Positions 34,882 to 43,633 of a stretch of DNA of 64,000 nt are shown in pieces (position 1 is the first letter of the stretch; each line of letters begins with the position of its first letter). The position numbers and the translations under genes are program-made. Under the pieces are notes generated by a model. The model was not told the DNA's origin and made no database searches. It was given only the letters and a program-made list of their open reading frames with translations. Location: contig CANLQD010000002.1 in NCBI GenBank assembly GCA_947493175.1, positions 558,001 to 622,000 of the forward strand, read 5' to 3'. Source of the stretch: an uncultured Flavobacteriaceae bacterium. Its GTDB lineage: Bacteria > Bacteroidota > Bacteroidia > Flavobacteriales > Flavobacteriaceae.

Positions 34882-35466
34882 CTAGCTATTGTCAAGCAGA
34901 GCGCGATTTATAGCTTCCACTTTTTGTGCCGTTTTTTGTAAATCCAGATTTTCGATGATGAAGTCTGCCATCCCAATTTTTTCAGAATCGTCTAGTTGAT
35001 GCTTCATTCGGTCCTGTATTTTTTCTTCAGAAGCGTCGTCTCTTAACATAACTCTCTCTAAACGAATTGCTTGCGGTGCTGTCACCAGAATAGTGACATC
35101 GTAAAAATCTTGCATTCTATTCTCAAAAATCAAAGCGGTCTCCTGAATAACATAAGGGTTTTTAAGCTCTGAAGCCCAGTTCAAAAAATCTTCCCTAACC
35201 GCAGGATGTACAATTGCATTCAATTTTTGGAGTAACTGTGTATCTTTGAATACTTTGCTCGAAATGTATGTTTTGTTTAACTTCTTGCCTTGATAGGCAT
35301 TTGGGCCAAACAGGTTAATTATTCCTTCTCTAACCTTTTTTGAAGATTGCATCAATTTTTTAGCCTCTTTATCCGAGTTGTAAACAGGCACCCCAAGCTC
35401 TGAAAACATTTTTGCTACGGTGGTTTTTCCACTTCCGATTCCTCCTGTGAGCCCAACTATCTTCAT
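34882..35466 (-). CDS. coaE: dephospho-CoA kinase
   Basis: 194 residues. Phosphorylates dephospho-CoA in the last step of coenzyme A synthesis. Seen: IVGLTGGIGSGKTTVA with the P-loop, VYNSDKEAKKLM, HPAVREDFLNW, and RDDASEEKIQDRMKHQL, the typical helical lid. Length normal. Start ATG at 35466 overlaps the stop of the YbbR-like gene by 4 bases (ATGA), so translation is coupled. Confidence 0.96.
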   Translation of the reverse strand: MKIVGLTGGIGSGKTTVAKMFSELGVPVYNSDKEAKKLMQSSKKVREGIINLFGPNAYQGKKLNKTYISSKVFKDTQLLQKLNAIVHPAVREDFLNWASELKNPYVIQETALIFENRMQDFYDVTILVTAPQAIRLERVMLRDDASEEKIQDRMKHQLDDSEKIGMADFIIENLDLQKTAQKVEAINRALLDNS

Positions 35467-36419
35467 TCGCGTTTCAAAATAAAATCTACCTCTCCTTTCA
35501 ACAAACGTGCACTGTGTATGGTCTTTGGTTTTTTCGAAAGCTGCAAGACCATCGAATTTGCGTTTGTCCGCTCTAATCGATCATAGTCGGCCATTACTTC
35601 AAAATCACCGCTTTTGATAGTTTTTAACCGATTTAAGCTCGCCTTGACCAATACTTTTACCTCACTCGGGAACAATTCGACCGTTACTTCCTGGGGTATA
35701 TTTTTAACTGAAACGGGAACCGAAATAACTTTTTCAGAAAATCGTGATACGGTACCTTTTACGGTAATCGCTGGATCACTATAGCTAGTGTGCTCCAAAA
35801 TATTGTTTCGATGTAGCTTGACCACGACTGAAAAATCACTGGTTAAATCTACGAGCTCCAATCTTTCAGTCTTTACAAATTCTATGGTATCGATTTCATT
35901 TTGAGGCCCTTTTAAGGAAATGCTATCGGGTACCAGTTGCAAAGTACCATCGAGCAAATAATTCTGTGGAAACTGTAGCTCAACCTGAGAAACCACGGGT
36001 ACCCGTTTCGTAATTACATGATAAAGTTCAAAAAACAACGAATCTCCCTCTGTCTCAAGCAGTCTTACCGATCCGGGCAGTTGCTTTTCGAGCTGCCGGC
36101 TGTAATCAGTTGGAGGAATAAAATAGACATCTCCGTCCTTTTTTATGTTTGAAAGGTCAATCCGAAGGTTTCGATTACCCAGGTTAAAGGCTAGAAACTG
36201 AAACCCTACCGCTTCTAGTTTTAGCTCCATCTGCTTCTTTGAGGCATCGACCAACAACATGCTATCCGGAGGATTGACATAAGCAAGGGAAAAGGAACCT
36301 CTGCTCACATAACGGTCAGATAGATTACTCACAAACCAAGCCAATCCCGAACACAACAAAAAAAGAAAGAACAGTTTCGCCTTTCGCTTTTTTAGTACAT
36401 GTTTGACTTTTTGTATCAC
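35463..36419 (-). CDS. YbbR-like domain protein, membrane-anchored
   Basis: 318 residues, GTG start at 36419 (no near ATG in frame). A basic N-terminus (KKRKAKLFFLF) leads into one membrane segment at about 15-31. The rest is strand-rich and repeats a YbbR-like pattern, e.g. SVPVSVKNIPQEVTVELFP. In other bacteria YbbR/CdaR proteins regulate c-di-AMP cyclase, but no such cyclase is adjacent here. It sits between the glycosyltransferase (10-base gap) and coaE (4-base overlap), a conserved flavobacterial arrangement as far as I recall. The specific function is unknown. Confidence 0.82.
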   Translation of the reverse strand: MIQKVKHVLKKRKAKLFFLFLLCSGLAWFVSNLSDRYVSRGSFSLAYVNPPDSMLLVDASKKQMELKLEAVGFQFLAFNLGNRNLRIDLSNIKKDGDVYFIPPTDYSRQLEKQLPGSVRLLETEGDSLFFELYHVITKRVPVVSQVELQFPQNYLLDGTLQLVPDSISLKGPQNEIDTIEFVKTERLELVDLTSDFSVVVKLHRNNILEHTSYSDPAITVKGTVSRFSEKVISVPVSVKNIPQEVTVELFPSEVKVLVKASLNRLKTIKSGDFEVMADYDRLERTNANSMVLQLSKKPKTIHSARLLKGEVDFILKRE

Positions 36420-36429
36420 TACTTCAACT

Positions 36430-37431
36430 TCATTTAAAAAATAGTTTTGGAAATACTTCTTCGGGAACCTTATTGCTAAAGTTAATCAAGATGGTCGACT
36501 TCAAAAAACCGTAACCATAACCCACAAATTGAATACCCACGGCAAAAATGGAAAGCAAAGCGATGGGTAGACTCCTATTTTTGAACAAGGAATCGGTGAA
36601 AATCAGCAAAATATACAGTGCATAACACCAAATTGGGACAATAATTCCTATGAAAAACAAAATTAGAGCGAACAAAAAGCCCAAACAAAAAAGGGTGGGG
36701 AACCAATAAGTAGCCTTCGCCGTTTCGGGGTGCCATTTGTTCAAGATCGGACGAACCATCCCAAACTTGTTCACTTGAACATAGAACTTTTTCCAATCGA
36801 TACGTCTTTTGTGATACACAAAAGCTTCTGGTATCAACTTGGTTCTATAACCAGCGTTCCAGATTCTAATCGTAAGATCTGGGTCTTCCCCGGGGTGTAT
36901 TTTGCCATACCCACCGACCTGCTCAAAAGCCTCTTTGGAAATACCCATATTAAAACTTCTAGGCTGAAATTTACCCACCGATTTTTTATTTCCTCGAATT
37001 CCGCCCGTAGTCAATAGAGAAGTCATGGCGTAATTGATCGCCTTTTGAACCAAGGTGAAAGAGGCATGTGCCGCATCGGGACCTCCGTAACAATGTACAA
37101 AGTCCTGTTTCAATGCATTCTCTGCCGCTTCCAAGTATTGGGGAGGAAGAATACAGTCAGAATCTAAAACAATGAAATAGGTACCTTTGGCCCGTTCCAT
37201 ACCATAATTACGTGAGTCTCCCGGGCCTGAATTCGGTTTCGGAAGGTAGGTGATAGACAATTGATCTTTGAACTTGTCGACCTCTTCTTTCGAATCTAAC
37301 GAAGAACCGTCTTCTATAATTACAATCTCGTAGGGCTTTTGGTAAGTTTGCAGTGCAAAACTCTGCAACAACTCCCGAATCTCATCGGGTCTGTTGTAAA
37401 CAGGAATGATAAAGGAGAAAAATAGATCCAT
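36430..37431 (-). CDS. family 2 glycosyltransferase with C-terminal membrane segments
   Basis: 333 residues. The GT-A fold begins with SFIIPVYNRPDEIRELL, has IIEDGSS and the metal-binding VLDSDCILP; PGEDPDLTIRIWNAGY and KLIPEAFVYHKRR follow. Two to three hydrophobic segments in the C-terminal region (about 235-310) put it on the cytoplasmic membrane face. It transfers a sugar from a nucleotide sugar to an unknown acceptor, perhaps an envelope polysaccharide or lipid. It shares its transcript with the YbbR-like gene and coaE. Confidence 0.9.
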   Translation of the reverse strand: MDLFFSFIIPVYNRPDEIRELLQSFALQTYQKPYEIVIIEDGSSLDSKEEVDKFKDQLSITYLPKPNSGPGDSRNYGMERAKGTYFIVLDSDCILPPQYLEAAENALKQDFVHCYGGPDAAHASFTLVQKAINYAMTSLLTTGGIRGNKKSVGKFQPRSFNMGISKEAFEQVGGYGKIHPGEDPDLTIRIWNAGYRTKLIPEAFVYHKRRIDWKKFYVQVNKFGMVRPILNKWHPETAKATYWFPTLFCLGFLFALILFFIGIIVPIWCYALYILLIFTDSLFKNRSLPIALLSIFAVGIQFVGYGYGFLKSTILINFSNKVPEEVFPKLFFK

Positions 37432-37445
37432 GTTGGTTAAACAAT

Positions 37446-37473
37446 AAAGCCACTCGCCGTGGCGAATGGCTTT
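37446..37473 (-). terminator. hairpin between fabI and the glycosyltransferase gene
   Basis: On the minus strand a 13-base arm starting AAAGCC and its complement pair at 12 of 13 positions around a 2-base turn, then TTTATTGTTT follows. It begins about 20 bases past the fabI stop and should separate fabI from the downstream operon. Confidence 0.75.
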
Positions 37474-37493
37474 GGCAACTCGTTAATTTTGTC

Positions 37494-38303
37494 TTACGAA
37501 AAATGTTCGATTACCTCTTGGCTGACACCTGTGTTGGAAAAGCCGCCATCATGAAATAAATTCTGCATCGTTACTTTTCGTGTTAAATCGGAAAAAAGGG
37601 ATACCGTATAATCAGCACAATCTTGCGCAGTGGCATTTCCTAGTGGAGACATTTTATCGGCATATGTGATAAAACCATCAAAGCCCTTTACTCCTTGACC
37701 AGCAGTAGTAGGTGTAGGTGATTGCGAAATGGTATTGACCCGTACCTTCTTTTCTTTACCGAAGAAATAGCCAAAACTCCGGGCTACGGACTCTAGGTAT
37801 GCTTTATTGTCGGCCATGTCATTGTAATCGGGAAAAACACGTTGCGCCGCCATATACGTAAGGGCAACGATACTTCCCCACTCGTTCATAGCATCGGCCT
37901 TATACAAACTTTGCATGACCTTATGGAAAGACAAGGCGGAAACATCCCATCCCTTTGCAGTGAAATCATATTTTTCATCGGTATAATGCCTTCCTTTTCG
38001 AACGTTGACGGACATGCCAATGGAATGCAACACAAAATCGAGCTTTCCGCCCAAAATATCCATCGATTTAGAGACCAACGCATCTAAATCTTCGGCCAAG
38101 GTAGCGTCTGCCGGAATAATTTCAGAACCTGTTTTTTCGGCCAATTCCTTGATCTGCCCCATGCGCATGGCAATGGGCGCATTGGTCAGTACAAAAGTAC
38201 CCCCCTCTTCATGTACACGTTCCGCCGTTTTCCAAGCGATGGAGTTTTCGTCCAACGCACCAAAAATAATTCCTTTTTTACCCTTTAATAAGTCGTATGC
38301 CAT
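37494..38303 (-). CDS. fabI: enoyl-[acyl-carrier-protein] reductase FabI
   Basis: 269 residues from the ATG at 38303; an in-frame start 11 codons earlier would add a non-family N-terminus. Reduces enoyl-ACP in fatty-acid elongation with NADH. Seen: KGIIFGALDENSIAWKTAER (cofactor region), VLHSIGMSVNVRKG, ALTYMAAQRVFPDYNDMADN with the Tyr-x6-Lys pair completed by the next Lys, and NTISQSPTPTTAG. It is an atypical SDR, and active-site residues are intact. A perfect -7 box is about 120 bases upstream. Confidence 0.97.
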   Translation of the reverse strand: MAYDLLKGKKGIIFGALDENSIAWKTAERVHEEGGTFVLTNAPIAMRMGQIKELAEKTGSEIIPADATLAEDLDALVSKSMDILGGKLDFVLHSIGMSVNVRKGRHYTDEKYDFTAKGWDVSALSFHKVMQSLYKADAMNEWGSIVALTYMAAQRVFPDYNDMADNKAYLESVARSFGYFFGKEKKVRVNTISQSPTPTTAGQGVKGFDGFITYADKMSPLGNATAQDCADYTVSLFSDLTRKVTMQNLFHDGGFSNTGVSQEVIEHFS

Positions 38304-38424
38304 GTTCTCGTTGTCTTTAGTTGTAATTGCGCTCAAAGATATTTAAAAAAGTTGGCAGTAACCGTTGACAGTGAATAGAAAGTTATTTGCTTTGAAGCAA
38401 GGCGGTGAAATCAAAGTCAGGTTT

Positions 38425-38432
38425 CAAATATA
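38425..38432 (-). promoter_or_regulatory. candidate -7 box of fabI
   Basis: Reads TATATTTG on the minus strand, a perfect TAnnTTTG, implying a leader of about 115 bases. No clear -33 TTG. Confidence 0.42.
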
Positions 38433-38476
38433 CTGAACCAATAGGTATAAAGCTTATAGTAGACGGCAGACACCTG

Positions 38477-40129
38477 CTAAGTAAGCAGCTCTCGAGCATG
38501 GGCGAGTGCTGAATCTGTTAATGACTTTCCTCCTAGCATTTCAGCGAGTTCGACCACCCGTTCTTCTTGATTCAATTGTCGCATTTTGGTATGCGTCGTT
38601 TGTCCGTTTTCTTCTTTATACACCTTGTAATGTTGGTCTCCCTTCGAGGCCACTTGTGGCAAATGGGTAATAGAAAATACCTGCATAGCACTACTCATAG
38701 CCTGCATAATATCGCCCATTTTGTTTGAAATTTCCCCTGAGACCCCGGTATCAATTTCGTCGAACATCATTGTTGGCAGTTGTTCGTACCGGGCTAAAAC
38801 GGCTTTAATGGTCAACATAATTCGAGATAATTCCCCGCCAGAGGCTACTTTTTTAAGCGGTCCAAAATCGGTCCCCTTATTGGCAGAAAATAAAAAGGTC
38901 AAGTCGTCTTTCCCCGTGTCTTTAAACTCAGGTGCCGCACTCAGTTCAATTTTGAACGAGGCGCTTGGCATTCCCAAAACGGCCAGGTTATCTTTCAATT
39001 GCTTCTGCAACAACGGTATGGCTTTTCGGCGTTTATGTGTAATCGTATGGGCTATTTTTTCCAATGCAGCCTGTTGGGTCTTCAGCAATTCTTCTTTCTC
39101 CTGAACATCGGTCTCTAGGTTTTCGGTGACACCCACCCTTTCCGACAATGCTTTTTGTGTAGACAGCAACGCACTTACATCAGGTACATCGTGTTTTCGC
39201 AAGAGATCATGTAAAAGTTGTAATTTGGCATTCGTCTCTTCGAGCAATTCAGGGTTTGCCTCAGTGGTATCCCTAAAAGTCTCCCATTCCGATGCGATAT
39301 CGTCTATTTCAATAAAAACGGATTGTACACGTTCGTTCAATGAACCATATTGTTGGCCATAGTCTGCCAATTTACCGGAGCGTTGCTTCAGTTCTGTGAG
39401 TAGCCGTAAAATACCGACTTGCTCATCGTTCAATAGCTGATACCCTCTCGATAGCTGTTCCAGAATAGTTTCTACGTTGTTCAACTGTTCGTATTGCACT
39501 TCAAGCTCCTCTTGCATTCCATCTCTTAGAGAAGCACTCTCCAATTCCTGTAACAAAAAACTATGGTAGTCATGTTCCTTATGTGCCTCTTTTTGAAAGT
39601 CGACCAGTGCCTGCAGTGCTTTTTTAGTTTCTCGATAGGCAGCAAGTAGCGTACGATACTCGGACAAATCATTTTTGTTGTCGGCCAGTGCATCGATGAC
39701 TTTCAGCTGAAATTCGTTCTCGGCAAGTCGCAGGGTTTGATGTTGGGAATGTACATCGATCAAGCGTCCGCCCAGTTCTGTGAGTATATCGAGTGTTACC
39801 GGGGAGTCGTTGATAAAGGCTCGTGATTTTCCACTAGGATATATCTCGCGCCTGACGATGGTTGTCGGCTCGTAATCCAAGTCGTTTTTATCAAAAAACG
39901 ACCGCAGGCCATACCTTGCCACCTGAAATTCCGCTTCTATGATACACTTCTTCCCTTTGTCTCTAAGCGAACTTAGATCAGCGCGTTTCCCCAATACGAG
40001 CGAGAGTCCGCCAAGCAGAATAGACTTACCCGCGCCGGTCTCCCCTGTAATGACGGTAAAACCATTATAGAACGATACCTCGAGGAGGTCGATCAATGCA
40101 TAGTTTTTAATGGATAAATTGGTAAGCAC
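38477..40129 (-). CDS. recN: DNA repair protein RecN
   Basis: 550 residues. SMC-like ATPase acting in double-strand break repair. The N-terminal head has NYALIDLLEVSFYNGFTVIT and the Walker A GETGAGKS (about 31-38); the central part is a long antiparallel coiled coil, shown by heptad-rich E/Q/L segments from about 150 to 340; the C-terminal head has the ABC signature ASGGELSRIML and Walker B MMFDEIDTGVSG. Length normal. It has a -7 box about 20 bases upstream. Confidence 0.97.
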   Translation of the reverse strand: MLTNLSIKNYALIDLLEVSFYNGFTVITGETGAGKSILLGGLSLVLGKRADLSSLRDKGKKCIIEAEFQVARYGLRSFFDKNDLDYEPTTIVRREIYPSGKSRAFINDSPVTLDILTELGGRLIDVHSQHQTLRLAENEFQLKVIDALADNKNDLSEYRTLLAAYRETKKALQALVDFQKEAHKEHDYHSFLLQELESASLRDGMQEELEVQYEQLNNVETILEQLSRGYQLLNDEQVGILRLLTELKQRSGKLADYGQQYGSLNERVQSVFIEIDDIASEWETFRDTTEANPELLEETNAKLQLLHDLLRKHDVPDVSALLSTQKALSERVGVTENLETDVQEKEELLKTQQAALEKIAHTITHKRRKAIPLLQKQLKDNLAVLGMPSASFKIELSAAPEFKDTGKDDLTFLFSANKGTDFGPLKKVASGGELSRIMLTIKAVLARYEQLPTMMFDEIDTGVSGEISNKMGDIMQAMSSAMQVFSITHLPQVASKGDQHYKVYKEENGQTTHTKMRQLNQEERVVELAEMLGGKSLTDSALAHARELLT

Positions 40130-40149
40130 AGATTAAAATACTTGAGGTG

Positions 40150-40157
40150 CAAAGATA
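40150..40157 (-). promoter_or_regulatory. -7 box of recN
   Basis: Reads TATCTTTG on the minus strand, a perfect TAnnTTTG, 20 bases before the recN ATG. It suggests recN can be transcribed apart from the upstream genes. Confidence 0.48.
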
Positions 40158-40258
40158 TGTTTATTCCTGTTGAATCCCCTTATCGAATTACATGTCGATT
40201 TTTTCCCCGTGTATTGTAGCAGTAAAAGGATGGAAGAAAATGTCCGGATGTCTATTGG

Positions 40259-41146
40259 CTAATACTTGATATCGTTCCAAGTACTGGAATAAAGTGGTGC
40301 AATACGGTTTAGTGTCTCTTTTAAGGAGACAATATCGGTTTTGGGTCCGTCGGAAAAGATATTAAGTATTTCCTCTGACTTGGCATCAAAAAAAGTTTGA
40401 ATCAAGAAGGCATTTGGCCGTCGTTTGATCATTGATTCGAACAACTTCATGGTACCAGAGATTACCTGTTTGCCCGTGCTATTGTTATCGGCCAATACAT
40501 CCATTCCCTTTCTATGGTAGTTGTACATGGCTACCCGATATTCGCGGTAGGTATTTGACATAAGGTTATCTACCAATTCAAATCGACTTCTATCGGTAGA
40601 CTGCTCCCACCCTGAGGCATTGCTACCCTGTGCCTGGGTTACGATTGCTTGTGCTATGCGAAAGTTATCATTGCCGCCTTCCAGCGAAAAGGTATCCGCA
40701 TCTAAACCGAGTATAATGTAAACGTAAAAAGAGACAACACTCACCAAGTTGGATTCAAAAACGTTCTGGTTAAAAACCAGGGGCTGAAATTCGATGTACT
40801 CGAAATCAAAATCATTGTCCTTATAATTGAAAATCGGCGTTTGGTATGAAGTGTTGTAAACCGGTCTGGAGGATTGAATTTGAATGTTACCCTTGAATCG
40901 ATTCGATTCAAATTCCGTTATGGTAATAAACATTTGTGCATTTACGCGTTCGTTCTCCTTATAGGTCCGGTTTGTCCACTTATTCTTGTTTACAAAATCA
41001 TTTAAAGAACGCTCCAAGGTCCTAAAGATTTGCTGATTGGTCTGAGACACTTGATCCGAATTAACTGTAATGTTGCATGTTAATTCCTGCGCTGTCATTG
41101 TCAGCGAACAAAGTAGGGAAAACAAAAAGATAATACGATTACGCAT
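40259..41146 (-). CDS. DUF4835 family protein (PorD-like, type IX secretion)
   Basis: 295 residues from the ATG at 41146, overlapping the coaBC stop by 8 bases; a TTG start four codons earlier is less likely. An N-terminal signal peptide ends in SLTMTAQE, so it is exported. The family opening ELTCNITVNSDQVSQTN and the later LEGGNDNFRIAQAIV mark DUF4835, named PorD in some annotations and tied to type IX secretion. I know the link from annotation practice and conserved position between coaBC and recN. No catalytic motif is visible. Confidence 0.87.
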   Translation of the reverse strand: MRNRIIFLFSLLCSLTMTAQELTCNITVNSDQVSQTNQQIFRTLERSLNDFVNKNKWTNRTYKENERVNAQMFITITEFESNRFKGNIQIQSSRPVYNTSYQTPIFNYKDNDFDFEYIEFQPLVFNQNVFESNLVSVVSFYVYIILGLDADTFSLEGGNDNFRIAQAIVTQAQGSNASGWEQSTDRSRFELVDNLMSNTYREYRVAMYNYHRKGMDVLADNNSTGKQVISGTMKLFESMIKRRPNAFLIQTFFDAKSEEILNIFSDGPKTDIVSLKETLNRIAPLYSSTWNDIKY

Positions 41147-42344
41147 ATATTCTACCAATAATTTCGTTTAAAATATCCGAAGCCACTGCTGCCTTGGTCT
41201 TTAATTTAAACGCCTGTATATTCAAATTCTTGTCTATGAACCTTATTTTATTGGTTTTATGGCCAAATCCAGCACCTGTATCGTTGAGGGAGTTCAATAC
41301 AATGGCATCCAATCGTTTTCGTTTTAATTTGCCTTTGGCATTTTCGATCTCGTTTTCTGTTTCTAAAGCAAAACCTACCAAAAACTGATTTTTCTTCTTC
41401 TCTCCCAACGATAATAGAATATCCTTATTCTTTACTAAGGAAATCGATAATTCAGAAGTCGATTTTTTTAGCTTTTGATTTGCAATCGTTTTTGGTTTGT
41501 AATCGGCGACCGCCGCGGCACAGATAACAATATCACTATCGTCATATGCCCTATGTGTCGCTTCGTACATTTCATCGGCAGATACGACTTTGATGCATTC
41601 AATCGAAGGGTGCTTTACGGTTAAATGGGAAGGTCCAGAAACCAATACTACTTCGGCACCTAATCGCGCTGCAGCCTCGGCCAATTCGTAACCCATTAGG
41701 CCGGTTGAATGGTTTCCTATAAAACGAACAGGATCAATGGCCTCATGAGTAGGTCCCGCCGTAATCAACACTTTCTTTCCATTTAGAGGTAGGCTTCCCC
41801 TAATGTTATTGATGATAAAATCTACAATATCTTCTGGCTCTGCCATGCGCCCTTCTCCGTGAAGTCCACTCGCCAATTCCCCTGAAGTAGCAGGAATCAT
41901 TACGTTCCCATATGCTTTCAATTTTTCGAAGGAAGCCTGGGTAGAGGGGTGTTTGTACATATCCAAATCCATAGCCGGGGCAAAATAAACCGGACATTTG
42001 GCAGACAGATAGGTGGCCAACAACAAACTGTCGCAGTTACCACTGGCCATTTTCGAAAGTGTATGCGCCGTTGCAGGTGCAATTAGCATTATATCGGCCC
42101 AGAGACCAAGCGCCACATGATTGTTCCAATCGGTCGAATTCCCTTCTTGCTTCACAAAGTCGGTAAGAGCCGGATGTTTGGATAGAGTGGCGAGTGTTAG
42201 GGGGGAAACAAAAGAGCTGGCACTCTCGGTCAACAAAACGCGGACCTCTGCACCAGCTTTTATCAATAATCGAACAAGAAAAGTCGTTTTGTAAGCGGCT
42301 ATGCCCCCGGTAATACCAAGGAGGATGTGTTTGCCGGCCAACAT
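41139..42344 (-). CDS. coaBC: bifunctional phosphopantothenoylcysteine decarboxylase/synthase
   Basis: 401 residues. Two consecutive steps of coenzyme A synthesis. The N-terminal CoaC flavoprotein part (1-175) opens ILLGITGGIAAYKTTFLVR, has the catalytic His in NHVALGLWADIML and the Asn of MASGNCDSLL. The C-terminal CoaB part has KVLITAGPTHEAIDPVRFIG, NHSTGLMGYELAEAAA and the Lys pair near KLKK. Length normal. It lies 4 bases after rpoZ and overlaps the DUF4835 gene by 8 bases. Confidence 0.96.
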   Translation of the reverse strand: MLAGKHILLGITGGIAAYKTTFLVRLLIKAGAEVRVLLTESASSFVSPLTLATLSKHPALTDFVKQEGNSTDWNNHVALGLWADIMLIAPATAHTLSKMASGNCDSLLLATYLSAKCPVYFAPAMDLDMYKHPSTQASFEKLKAYGNVMIPATSGELASGLHGEGRMAEPEDIVDFIINNIRGSLPLNGKKVLITAGPTHEAIDPVRFIGNHSTGLMGYELAEAAARLGAEVVLVSGPSHLTVKHPSIECIKVVSADEMYEATHRAYDDSDIVICAAAVADYKPKTIANQKLKKSTSELSISLVKNKDILLSLGEKKKNQFLVGFALETENEIENAKGKLKRKRLDAIVLNSLNDTGAGFGHKTNKIRFIDKNLNIQAFKLKTKAAVASDILNEIIGRIYA

Positions 42345-42348
42345 GCTA

Positions 42349-42681
42349 CTAAACGTCTTTGTCTGTATTCCTGTGATATATCTTTTCGTTCAACCACTCC
42401 TCTACTGCCAATGCATGTGGCTTGGGAAGCTTTTCGTAAAATTTGGATACTTCGATTTGTTCCTTGTTTTCGAATACTTCCTCCAAACTGTCACTATAGG
42501 TGGCGAATTCTTCTAATTTCTCCAACAACTCTTTCTTGATTTCCGAATTGATCTGCACAGCCCTTTTCGCTGTAATGGAAATCGCCTCATAGATATTGTT
42601 TGTTTCCTTGTCGAACTCGTTCTTATTAACAGTTACGGTAGATACCGGCGCCTTAGAATTTTTCAGGTCATTCATATTCAT
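42349..42681 (-). CDS. rpoZ: RNA polymerase omega subunit
   Basis: 110 residues, start ATG at 42681 (a second ATG lies two codons on). A small RNA polymerase assembly subunit. The family core NIYEAISITAKRAVQINSEI has the omega pattern, where the first helix binds the beta-prime C-terminus. The acidic C-terminal part is the extended tail usual in Bacteroidota. It sits between bamD and coaBC, the classic flavobacterial order, which supports the assignment strongly. Confidence 0.93.
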   Translation of the reverse strand: MNMNDLKNSKAPVSTVTVNKNEFDKETNNIYEAISITAKRAVQINSEIKKELLEKLEEFATYSDSLEEVFENKEQIEVSKFYEKLPKPHALAVEEWLNEKIYHRNTDKDV

Positions 42682-42694
42682 GGTACTATGATTA

Positions 42695-43528
42695 TTATTT
42701 GGCCTCCACTGACGGTTGCCCTAGTAATTCTTTATTGATTTTTTCCATTAATTTATCTGCCTTTTCCAAAAACTCGGTTTCGGGGTACTGCTTTAATAAC
42801 AGTCCATAGGCCAATTTTGCCTCGTTCAATCGTATCGGTTTCATTTGATTGGTACTATTCATACCATATTCGGTAGCTGATTCGAAACGATAAAAGAGCG
42901 CTTTTTCCATGTAGGCAGAACCGGGATAGTCCGTGACAAAATTATCAAATGCCGCTATAGCAGGTACCAAGAAAGACAGGTCAAATTTACCCAACTTGTT
43001 GAATTGCTTAGCGATTTCATAAGCCTTTCGCTCCTTTTTTGTAGTCAACTCCTTGGCCATCTGATTCGCTTCCGGAAAGTATTCAGAATCGGTATACGCA
43101 TTGATAAAAGTCTGTAACTTCGCCAAGGCTTTATCAGTATCCGCTTGATCCAATGAATGTTCGGGACTAAGCATATAATAGCATTTGGCACCAAGAAATG
43201 AAGCCTGCGCCACTTTTTCACTTTTAGGGTAAGACTTTACGAACCGTTCGAACTGATAGCCCGCCATGTTGAAGTCTTTACGTTGAAAATAAGAATCTGC
43301 CAAAAAAAACATGATCCGCTCTCCTTGGGGTTTGCCCACATATTTCGGGGCAATTTGTTCAAAAAGTCTATTGGACCTTTTGTAATCGCCCTCGTCATAG
43401 AGTTTTTGCGCCAATTCATACTTCGCCTTTACATCTTCATTTTTCAGCACTTTCTGGTACTCGCTACAAGAGCCCAGCAATCCTATGAGAAGGATAAAAG
43501 AAAGGATTCCTCTAATTTTTAAAAACAT
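42695..43528 (-). CDS. bamD: outer membrane assembly lipoprotein BamD
   Basis: 277 residues. Lipoprotein of the Bam complex that inserts beta-barrel proteins into the outer membrane. The lipobox is LLGSCSEYQ. TPR repeats follow: KYELAQKLYDEGDYKRSNRL, IMFFLADSYFQRKDFNMAGY and ASFLGAKCYYMLSP, matching YfiO/BamD. Length is normal for Bacteroidota. It is followed 13 bases later by rpoZ. A perfect -7 box overlaps the upstream edge of the start codon region, suggesting a very short or absent leader. Confidence 0.95.
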   Translation of the reverse strand: MFLKIRGILSFILLIGLLGSCSEYQKVLKNEDVKAKYELAQKLYDEGDYKRSNRLFEQIAPKYVGKPQGERIMFFLADSYFQRKDFNMAGYQFERFVKSYPKSEKVAQASFLGAKCYYMLSPEHSLDQADTDKALAKLQTFINAYTDSEYFPEANQMAKELTTKKERKAYEIAKQFNKLGKFDLSFLVPAIAAFDNFVTDYPGSAYMEKALFYRFESATEYGMNSTNQMKPIRLNEAKLAYGLLLKQYPETEFLEKADKLMEKINKELLGQPSVEAK

Positions 43529-43532
43529 TTTG

Positions 43533-43540
43533 CAAAATTA
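43533..43540 (-). promoter_or_regulatory. -7 box almost touching the bamD start
   Basis: Reads TAATTTTG on the minus strand, a perfect TAnnTTTG; only 4 bases separate it from the bamD ATG. Transcription should start at or next to the start codon. Confidence 0.48.
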
Positions 43541-43633
43541 CGGATTATCGTCGGATATAAAAAACAAAAAATCAACCGCTAAAATAACGGGAAATCATGT
43601 GTATCTAGACCTATTTAGGTAAGATTTAACGAA

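Noticed and set aside
38478..38500. CTGCT-N5-AGCAG hairpin at the recN stop as terminator
   Set aside because: Five pairs only and no T run on the minus strand.
43600..43633. ACCT-N4-AGGT stem after dapA as terminator
   Set aside because: Four pairs and no T run; dapA probably reads into bamD.
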